A DNA stretch of 64,000 nucleotides from a virus. The DNA lies in the IMG/VR virus record IMGVR_UViG_3300027806_000035, positions 1 through 64,000 of that record. One strand, 5' to 3'. Positions 58,387-64,000 of this stretch are shown here, one piece after another. The notes below the pieces were generated by a model, which was given only the letters and a program-made list of their open reading frames with translations, was not told the DNA's origin and did no database searches. How positions within the stretch are numbered: position 1 is the first letter of the stretch; every line of letters starts with the position of its first letter. The position numbers were made by a program, and so were the translations under genes.

Positions 58387-60432
58387 CTACGTCTCAAGAG
58401 CGTCTTGCACGATGTCGCCGACCTCCTGGGTGGTTGCACAGTTCGCAACGCGAGAAAGCTCTGGCGTCAATTCAGTTCGCACTTCATCTGCAATCTGGCC
58501 AGGAGTCGGCACTGTTGGCGCGTTCGTCAGGCTCGTAGCCGTATCAGTCAGCGTGACGCGGGCCAGGGTGTCAGACGGCTTCAGGCGGCTGCTCACCGTG
58601 GCGTCGATTCGCGATAGTTCCGTGCTCAGCTCGGCGCGGACCGCTGTGGCATTGTCGGCAGCGCTGGGGCCTGGGTTGGCCGTGAGCGTGCGGGTGGCCG
58701 CGCTCCAGGCCGTGGTGGCGATACTGGCGGCACTCGGCGGCGCCGTGTAGCCGGAAGAGGGCAGCCGGCTGCTGACGGTGGCATCCAGGTTGCCCAGCTC
58801 CGGGGCCAGCTCTGTGCGCACCTGAGCTGCAGTCAGGGTCGAGCGGGTGGCGAGGGCGCCGCCGGTCCGCTCCAGATCTGCACGGATGGCGGCCACCAAT
58901 GCCACTTGATCAATGTTCTGGTTGCCAATTGCACCAACAATTGCATTCAAAATTGCCTGACCGTCATTTTCGTTCAAGATTGACTGTTCAACTGCTGTTG
59001 CAATCGCTTGCCGTTCTCCGCTGGTGAGGGAGAAGCCGGTTCTATCAAGGGCGCTGTTGACAGCGGTGGCAATAGCAGAAGCGGTTGGGGGAGTCGTATA
59101 AGAAGAGGTTGCAAGCCTTGTTGAAATTGCAACGTCAAGACGCCCCAGTTCAGTGCTCAGCTCGGTGCGGACAGCCGTGGCGATCTCGGCCTCTGTCGGC
59201 ACATCCGGGGCGTTGGTGAGGGTGGTGACGGTATCGGCAAGGGTGACGCGGGCCAGGGTGCCACCAGGCGCGAGCCGGCTGCTGACGGCGTCGTCGATCC
59301 TGCCAAGCTCAGTTGCCAGCTCCGACCGCACGGCGGTTGCGGCCTCGGCGGCAGTGGGCAGGGCATCGAGCTGCGTGTCCAGGTTGGCGCTGGCCAGGCC
59401 TACGGCGGCGCGGATGCTGGCGCCATCAATGGCAGCAGTGCCGGTGGTGGCATCAACGGGCACGCCAAGCGCCACGGACCCGGCAGGGGGGACGGCGCAG
59501 GTGCCGGTCAGCTCACCAGCAGGGCCGTAGACCGTGCCGCTGCGGACGTTGCTGGTGGCTGGGTTGCCGCCTACAGAGTCGGCGGTGTAGAGACTGCGGA
59601 TGATTCCTGACCCACCTACCCTAACCTGATAGTAAGTAGAAGAAGGGCTGGCTATCCAGCCCCATCTTATTGCGTAAATCGGATTGATTCCATTTATTGA
59701 AGTCAAAAGCGGGCCGGTTACTAACACTTGAGCGGCACTGCTGGTGCTACTGACACCAGCAGCGCTGCCCGACGCCGTGATTGTGCCATTCACGGTAAGA
59801 CTTCCCGCCCCTGTTAAACCGATTCCGGCTGCGACACCGGCATTTACACTTCCAACTACTGAAATTGAACCAGTACCATTGCTAAAAATTGCACTTCCGA
59901 TAGCGGCAGTTACGGTGCCCGTAACATTAACAGTTCCTGAAGATGTGAGTCTAATCGCCTCGGCATTGGAAACAGCGGAAACATTGCCTGTGAAGTTAAA
60001 AGTTCCTGAAGAACTAACCCTGACGCCACCAGTGTCAGTGGTAGAGCCTAGAATATTGGGTACAATTGATCCGACCATGTTTAGGGTGCCGGTGCCGTTG
60101 AAAAGTATTCCGACAGCGCCTGCTGATGCTCCATTATGATTTCCATTAAGCTGAACTGACGTACCAGTATTGTTAGATACCGTTAAAACTGTTGCAGTGC
60201 TTGCGATAGTATTTGCCGTCAGCGTGATTCCATTGGCACTGATTAAAAACCCACCACCCGCCGTCACCCCCGTCGTACTCGCGTTGCTTATCTGCAGCAC
60301 CGTCGGGCTGACATCAATCGTCACCGTGAACGTATTGCTATACACATCATCCGCCGCAGTCGGCAACGCCCCGGTGTTCCACACCGTTGGGTCAGACCAG
60401 TTCCCAGATTTGACCGCCCGAACGATTGCCAT
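58387..60432 (-). CDS. Beta-solenoid structural protein with C-terminal repeats (681 aa)
   Basis: It starts MAIVRAVKSGNWSDPTVWNT, a motif found at the start of phage and bacterial G8-like or beta-solenoid proteins. A Thr/Ser/Asn-rich beta-helix region follows (residues 20-280), then helical repeats of the type VRTELSTELGRLDVAISTRL and RVTLADTVTTLTNAPDVPTE, at least four copies. It is probably a fibre or head decoration. It lies between the connector genes and gp10-like copy B. Confidence 0.65.
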   Translation of the reverse strand: MAIVRAVKSGNWSDPTVWNTGALPTAADDVYSNTFTVTIDVSPTVLQISNASTTGVTAGGGFLISANGITLTANTIASTATVLTVSNNTGTSVQLNGNHNGASAGAVGILFNGTGTLNMVGSIVPNILGSTTDTGGVRVSSSGTFNFTGNVSAVSNAEAIRLTSSGTVNVTGTVTAAIGSAIFSNGTGSISVVGSVNAGVAAGIGLTGAGSLTVNGTITASGSAAGVSSTSSAAQVLVTGPLLTSINGINPIYAIRWGWIASPSSTYYQVRVGGSGIIRSLYTADSVGGNPATSNVRSGTVYGPAGELTGTCAVPPAGSVALGVPVDATTGTAAIDGASIRAAVGLASANLDTQLDALPTAAEAATAVRSELATELGRIDDAVSSRLAPGGTLARVTLADTVTTLTNAPDVPTEAEIATAVRTELSTELGRLDVAISTRLATSSYTTPPTASAIATAVNSALDRTGFSLTSGERQAIATAVEQSILNENDGQAILNAIVGAIGNQNIDQVALVAAIRADLERTGGALATRSTLTAAQVRTELAPELGNLDATVSSRLPSSGYTAPPSAASIATTAWSAATRTLTANPGPSAADNATAVRAELSTELSRIDATVSSRLKPSDTLARVTLTDTATSLTNAPTVPTPGQIADEVRTELTPELSRVANCATTQEVGDIVQDALET

Positions 60433-60435
60433 GAC

Positions 60436-60729
60436 TCACAGCCCCTTTGCATCAATGAACGCCTGAGCCGCTGCCTCCAGCGCCTGCAGGAATCCAGCCA
60501 CCGCTGGGTCGCTCGCAGCAGCCTCCACCGCATCGCCATAGACCACCGCCTGCGCTGCATCATCCAGGCGCTCCGGGCCATCCGGGCCCGCCCGGTAGGG
60601 CGTCAGCCGCACTGCAATGCTCACGCCCATCCCATCGGCGTGCCACATCGGAGACAGCGCCAGGTTTGCCGCCAGCCGGTCAAAGACCTTGCCGTCGCGC
60701 TCAACAGGTCGGTTGGTGTGGAGAGCCAT
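60436..60729 (-). CDS. Small hypothetical protein (97 aa)
   Basis: Start at ATG 60729 (MALHTNRPVERDGKVFDRLA). ANLALSPMWHADGMGVSIAV and VRLTPYRAGPDGPERLDDAA follow, then a C-terminal helix (SDPAVAGFLQALEAAAQAFI). It lies 4 bases after the preceding connector-like gene and probably belongs to the virion connector. Family not recognised. Confidence 0.6.
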   Translation of the reverse strand: MALHTNRPVERDGKVFDRLAANLALSPMWHADGMGVSIAVRLTPYRAGPDGPERLDDAAQAVVYGDAVEAAASDPAVAGFLQALEAAAQAFIDAKGL

Positions 60730-60733
60730 CGGA

Positions 60734-61363
60734 TCAGGTGTAGGTGTGGCCTGCTCGGCCGGTCCAGGTGACGTTGACTGCCGTGCCCTTGCTGGTGCGG
60801 ACGCCAGCAGCGTTGTAGATGCTGCGGGTGATAGTCCAACCAACTGAAGATTCGGCCAGGCCATAAACACCGCGACCGACGTAAATAACGCCTTGGGTGT
60901 CTGTATCGACTCTGACCTCCTTCACTTCTCTGGCTCTTTCCGGCAGCTGAGTTGGATCACTTGTATCCACCACCATGATAGACCTGCCGATAACAGAGTG
61001 AAGTATTGGTTTTGAGCCTCTGTGCGTCAGCGGAGTGATTATCTTGGCTGTGATAATCAACTCAGCCTGAGCGTATTCAATGCAATCATCTGGCTTTGGA
61101 AAATAGTCGCCAAGATACGAAGCTGGAATCAGAAACTTTGTATCCGTGATTCTGATTTCACCATTCACGTCATCCGGCGCTACATTCAACGGAATGACAG
61201 ATGTAGTGACTCTCGTGTCTGCGACGACCGGTGTTTCAAAGGTTCCGGTAGCAGGATCGTACACCTGCTCGCTATTCGCAACCTTAATGTAAGTTGCCGA
61301 AACACCCCACTGATCAATCAGTGGAGTTGGAATGGATCCAAAAACGTCGTCAACGAGTGACAT
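60734..61363 (-). CDS. Head closure/connector-like protein (209 aa)
   Basis: It starts MSLVDDVFGSIPTPLIDQWG. A beta-rich body (ATYIKVANSEQVYDPATGTF, RITDTKFLIPASYLGDYFPK, CIEYAQAELIITAKIITPLT) is typical of small head completion/connector proteins. The position between the head-tail adaptor and structural proteins agrees. Exact family uncertain. Confidence 0.6.
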   Translation of the reverse strand: MSLVDDVFGSIPTPLIDQWGVSATYIKVANSEQVYDPATGTFETPVVADTRVTTSVIPLNVAPDDVNGEIRITDTKFLIPASYLGDYFPKPDDCIEYAQAELIITAKIITPLTHRGSKPILHSVIGRSIMVVDTSDPTQLPERAREVKEVRVDTDTQGVIYVGRGVYGLAESSVGWTITRSIYNAAGVRTSKGTAVNVTWTGRAGHTYT

Positions 61364-61365
61364 GA

Positions 61366-62022
61366 TCAGAGGCGGTTATTCCAAGAACCGCCATAAGGCC
61401 AAAGCTGGCCGTTGATCATGCGAACGCCACTTGGTTTCTGCCTGGTCACAAATCCCCTGTAGCCGATGCGGGCAGTAGATTCACGCCTGACCTTCGGCTG
61501 ATAGAAGTCCCCGCGAATCATGTACTTTGCAAAGATGTCCATTGAGTACGGGGGAATGAACAGAGCGCCCGTCTGTGCATTTCCGCTTTTGTCAAACTTA
61601 ACTCTCAGATCACTCCGGCCAAGCTCAACCTCTTCGTATTCACTGTTCTTTTGGCGTTTCGATCCGCCATCAGCATCCTGAATTCCGGTGTAACCGCCAT
61701 TGATACCAAGAAATGCTGCCATGTAGGCAACACCGACCTTGAAGTCAAGCGGCAGCTCATCAACCTGAGAGTAGTAATAGTCAGCAATCAAGAGGCGTGG
61801 CCATGCCAGGCTTTGCTCTTGTGTTGCAGGACGACCTTTCCATTGCAGAGGATTGATCGCCATCGTCGCGGTGATCAATGTCTTCTGCTTATTTGAATCT
61901 GATAGCGCCAGCCACTGCTGCACGCCATAGCTAGGTGCGAGATCTTGAAGCAGAGCCGTGGCCTCAGCCACCGACAGGTAGGAATTGGCGTCAGGCGCCC
62001 CCAGCGTCGAGACAAAGGCCAC
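61366..62022 (-). CDS. Head-tail adaptor (connector) protein
   Basis: A 218-residue protein starting MAFVSTLGAPDANSYLSVAE (a DANSYxSxxEA start common in DnaT-like/head-tail adaptor proteins). SDSNKQKTLITATMAINPLQ, WKGRPATQEQSLAWPRLLIA and LPLDFKVGVAYMAAFLGING follow. It lies after the capsid gene, matching the adaptor position in siphophage gene order. Confidence 0.75.
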   Translation of the reverse strand: MAFVSTLGAPDANSYLSVAEATALLQDLAPSYGVQQWLALSDSNKQKTLITATMAINPLQWKGRPATQEQSLAWPRLLIADYYYSQVDELPLDFKVGVAYMAAFLGINGGYTGIQDADGGSKRQKNSEYEEVELGRSDLRVKFDKSGNAQTGALFIPPYSMDIFAKYMIRGDFYQPKVRRESTARIGYRGFVTRQKPSGVRMINGQLWPYGGSWNNRL

Positions 62023-62031
62023 GATTCATCC

Positions 62032-62211
62032 TCAGGCGGCAGGAGCAGGCTCGGGAGCAGGCGCCGGCTTGGGCTTCGGCTTCACGGTAGCGGCGGCCTT
62101 CGGGGCAGGCTCAGGGGCCTTCTCGGCGGCCTCTGCGGTCGCCTCTTCAGCCTGGGCCTCCTTGGCGGCCAGGGCGGCTTCACGCCGCATACGAAACGTT
62201 CCAGCACTCAT
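62032..62211 (-). CDS. Small Ala/Pro/Lys-rich protein (59 aa)
   Basis: The frame starts at ATG 62211 (MSAGTFRMRREAALAAKEAQ) and ends at TGA 62032-62034. The N-terminus is a helix and the second half is Pro/Lys/Ala-rich (VKPKPKPAPAPEPAPAA), like a flexible tether. It stands between capsid and adaptor genes. Possibly a small head protein. No family recognised. Confidence 0.6.
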   Translation of the reverse strand: MSAGTFRMRREAALAAKEAQAEEATAEAAEKAPEPAPKAAATVKPKPKPAPAPEPAPAA

Positions 62212-62234
62212 GATGAAAGTCCAGATAGAGAGAA

Positions 62235-62252
62235 GCCCCGGCGAACCGGGGC
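62235..62252 (-). terminator. Weak terminator-like hairpin after the capsid gene
   Basis: On the minus strand GCCCCGG and CCGGGGC pair around a TTCG loop and are followed by a pyrimidine-rich stretch (TTCTCTCT), not a pure T run. It may attenuate or protect the capsid message. Confidence 0.45.
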
Positions 62253-62273
62253 ATTTGCAGATCGGGAAAGCGA

Positions 62274-63257
62274 TCAGACGAAGCAGCGCATCCGGGTGAT
62301 ACGGATGTTGCGGTCGTCATCGAACACCTTGACCCAGTTGGCACCAGTTGCCAGTTCGGTGTTGCTGGGGGCAGCCTTCGCCGAAGTACCTTTCCAGCTG
62401 ATCCCGTTCGGGTGAACGAGGTAGTGGGTGCGGTTGATCAGGTAGTCGATGCCCAGGAACTTGTCGCGATCGGTTTCAACCGGATTCTTGGCGGGAGCAG
62501 TCGCGTAAGCGAAAGCACCAGGGCCGAAGAAGTAGGTGTCATGGACATCGGTGGAACCGGTGCCAGCACCAACGGCGACGGGCAGCTTGTCATCCACGAA
62601 CACCGGGCGACCCAGATAGGTGCCCTTCTCCAGAGCCTGCTCGGAGAGGCGGGTGTCCAGCTGCGAGGTGCTGGAAGACGGAACAATCAGGTCCATCTTC
62701 ATCAGAGCGTAATAGACCGGCGAACGCATCATGATGCCGGTCAGCTCGTCACCTGCATCACCCAGCTTGGCGATGCCGTCCACCATCAGGGACTGGGACA
62801 GCTGCGAGGAGGTGCCGCCGACAGCATGGCTGGTGGCCAGGGGACCGCCGGAAGCGAAAATGCCCTGCAGGATCGAAACGCAGGTCTTCTGCATGTCGCG
62901 GATCCAGTAGCGACCGGTGCTGCGGGCGATGGCCTGCATCGGGTCGGAACCGGACAGATCGGCAGCCAGGTCGGAAGACTTCCAGCTCTTGCGGCGCATG
63001 TTGCGCACACCGACCTGCAGATCACCTGCAATGTCGGTCGGGGCGGAAGCTTCGGTATCCGAGTCGATTTCGGAATCGCCGGACAGATCACCGAAGAAGG
63101 GGAGGTCGATGGTTTTGCCGCCCTTCTGAAATTCAGATTGGATGGCAGCGTTCGTGACCATCAGGCCGGAAGTAACCAGGGCATTCTTGTCCTGGATTTC
63201 TTCCTGCTGATAGTCAAGGAACAGCTCGGGGATAAGGGGAACACCTGCGAGAAGCAT
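62274..63257 (-). CDS. Major capsid protein
   Basis: A 327-residue protein starting MLLAGVPLIPELFLDYQQEE. IDLPFFGDLSGDSEIDSDTE, DLQVGVRNMRRKSWKSSDLA, SRSTGRYWIRDM-type helices, MMRSPVYYALMKMDLIVPSS, YLGRPVFVDDKLPVAVGAGT and THYLVHPNGISWKG follow. This layout (early QSE-type loop, long helix, RPVFVDD-type loop, HPNGxxW end) is typical of HK97-fold phage capsids. The position upstream of adaptor, tail terminator and tail genes confirms it. No scaffold gene is seen in the window. Confidence 0.85.
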   Translation of the reverse strand: MLLAGVPLIPELFLDYQQEEIQDKNALVTSGLMVTNAAIQSEFQKGGKTIDLPFFGDLSGDSEIDSDTEASAPTDIAGDLQVGVRNMRRKSWKSSDLAADLSGSDPMQAIARSTGRYWIRDMQKTCVSILQGIFASGGPLATSHAVGGTSSQLSQSLMVDGIAKLGDAGDELTGIMMRSPVYYALMKMDLIVPSSSTSQLDTRLSEQALEKGTYLGRPVFVDDKLPVAVGAGTGSTDVHDTYFFGPGAFAYATAPAKNPVETDRDKFLGIDYLINRTHYLVHPNGISWKGTSAKAAPSNTELATGANWVKVFDDDRNIRITRMRCFV

Positions 63258-63485
63258 TGTCCTAAAGCGGGTTTGTGGAAATTTGGTTCAGCTTCACAGC
63301 ACTGCTGCCAGACCGCGTACGGTCGCTGCTGCGAGGCACTGCCTCTCTTGCCAAATAATAGCCAAAGAAAAAGCCGGGGTTGCCCCCGGCCCATTTCCTC
63401 ATGACTTGACGAAGCTAAAAGACTTTTGCCCGTTGATCTGCTTTATCGGTAAACCAACAAGAAGCCTGGTAGCGCTCGATACAAG
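63258..63485. other. Intergenic stretch before the capsid gene
   Basis: 228 bases without a gene. They hold a terminator (63368-63390) for the upstream 95-residue gene and, after it, an AT-rich patch with TATTAT on the minus strand (about 63362-63357) that could belong to a capsid promoter. No clear -35 box. Confidence 0.4.
63368..63390 (-). terminator. Terminator upstream of the capsid gene
   Basis: On the minus strand GCCGGGG and CCCCGGC pair around a 4-base loop, followed by five T (63372-63368). It separates the 95-residue gene from the capsid gene. Confidence 0.75.
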
Positions 63486-63773
63486 TCAGTTCAGTGTGTA
63501 ACCCTTGCCGGTCAGCACGGCTTTCTCGCCGGAGTCCAGGGCGGCCCAGCCAGCACAGCCGCTGGCGGTGATGACCTTGGTGCCGGTCACGGTGGGAGCA
63601 GCTGCAAAAAGCTCATTGAGCTGAGCTTCAGTGAAAGCGTCGGGGAGAATGAAAGTAAAGTTCTTCAGGCCACGGGCACAAAGAACGATGGCAGACAGAA
63701 CTTCATCAACAGCGGTGGCGGACTGAACGCCGCGCATGTTGACGTTGGTGCGATAGGCGCCACTGACAGTCAT
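63486..63773 (-). CDS. Hypothetical protein upstream of capsid (95 aa)
   Basis: It starts MTVSGAYRTNVNMRGVQSAT. AVDEVLSAIVLCARGLKNFT and DAFTEAQLNELFAAAPTVTG follow, with a Gly-rich end (GEKAVLTGKGYTLN). Small, with its own terminator. It could be a head decoration or structural protein; family not recognised. Confidence 0.6.
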   Translation of the reverse strand: MTVSGAYRTNVNMRGVQSATAVDEVLSAIVLCARGLKNFTFILPDAFTEAQLNELFAAAPTVTGTKVITASGCAGWAALDSGEKAVLTGKGYTLN

Positions 63774-63863
63774 TGGAAGTCGGGGAAAGTGTCTGCGGAC
63801 ATGGTAGACAGTCCCGAGATTCAGCCAGAATCAAGAAGAAGTCCTAGGTAAAGCCTAAGCAAA

Positions 63864-64000
63864 ATGGAAAGGAGAACCTGGGATACACCTGTGCGGGAAG
63901 GGTGGAATCCCATCATTCATCACATGCTTAAAGCTATTGACAGCCACAACCGAATGTACTTTCGGACAGGGGACAACTGGCACTTGTTGAAAGCGGAAGA
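63864..64000 (+). CDS. Plus-strand protein, truncated by the window end
   Basis: From ATG 63864 the frame stays open to the end (45 codons plus 2 bases): MERRTWDTPVREGWNPIIHH, then MLKAIDSHNRMYFRTGDNWH. Natural composition. It is divergent from the leftward structural operon and probably starts a rightward unit outside the window. Function unknown. Confidence 0.6.
   Translation, partial: MERRTWDTPVREGWNPIIHHMLKAIDSHNRMYFRTGDNWHLLKAE

Noticed and set aside
62412-63404. 330-codon plus-strand frame across the capsid gene
   Set aside because: It lies entirely opposite a clearly conserved capsid gene. The composition (His, Gln, Gly, Arg) is typical of an antisense shadow of a GC-rich gene.
1-64000. 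tRNA, rRNA or integrase/attachment site
   Set aside because: I saw no tRNA-like cloverleaf, rRNA sequence, integrase or excisionase gene. A lysogenic lifestyle therefore cannot be argued from this window.

Overview
The window looks like about 64 kb of a tailed phage, or a prophage of the same kind, with a siphovirus-type morphogenesis module. The host is probably a cyanobacterium. Reasons: a cyanobacterial-type AbrB-like regulator, a group-2-like sigma factor, ThyX, and small protein families (a TDWRALC module, an ERPWEREGWC motif, a Lar-like zinc ribbon) that I associate with Synechococcus/Cyanobium genomes and their phages. The host assignment is inference. Almost all genes lie on the minus strand, packed tightly, often with ATGA or TGATG stop/start overlaps. 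Terminase and portal genes are not in the window and probably lie beyond the right edge. I recognised no tRNA or rRNA gene, and no gene-free stretch exceeds 300 bases.

Layout. (1) 1-12.2 kb, minus strand: an accessory region of many small proteins. It holds a dNMP-kinase-like protein, two very small membrane proteins, a NUMOD/HTH protein, two HNH endonucleases, repeated TDWRALC-module proteins, a pentapeptide-repeat protein and an RTX-repeat protein. (2) 12.2-20.8 kb, mainly minus: DNA metabolism. This includes a MazG-like pyrophosphohydrolase, the AbrB-like regulator, a RusA-like resolvase, two SSB/OB-fold proteins, a PD-(D/E)XK nuclease, a Rad52-like annealing protein, a DnaB helicase, a winged-helix replication protein and a small RHH-like protein. 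Small plus-strand genes sit at 12.3-12.7 and 17.6-18.2 kb. (3) 20.9-23.8 kb, plus strand: a rightward operon with dCTP deaminase, ThyX and a sigma factor, starting from a promoter back to back with that of the leftward operon. (4) 23.8-27.2 kb: a GRTTR protein, an XRE-like regulator and an archaeo-eukaryotic-type primase, plus one plus-strand gene. (5) 27.3-63.8 kb, minus strand, transcribed right to left: capsid, connectors, tail terminator, major tail protein, a frameshifted tail assembly chaperone, a 2,466-residue tape measure protein, minor tail L/K/J-like proteins, fibres, a two-domain endolysin and candidate holins. A divergent plus-strand gene starts at the right edge.

The most striking observation is a TnpB-type element between the tape measure gene and the next minor tail gene. 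The last residues of the tape measure protein (SMKTRKRLGL) are encoded twice, once on each side of the element. From the threonine onward every codon, including the stop, differs between the copies. The outer copy starts exactly where the RNA guide of a TnpB would be expected to start. This looks like a homing-type nuclease element that restores the gene it interrupts with a recoded, cleavage-resistant end.
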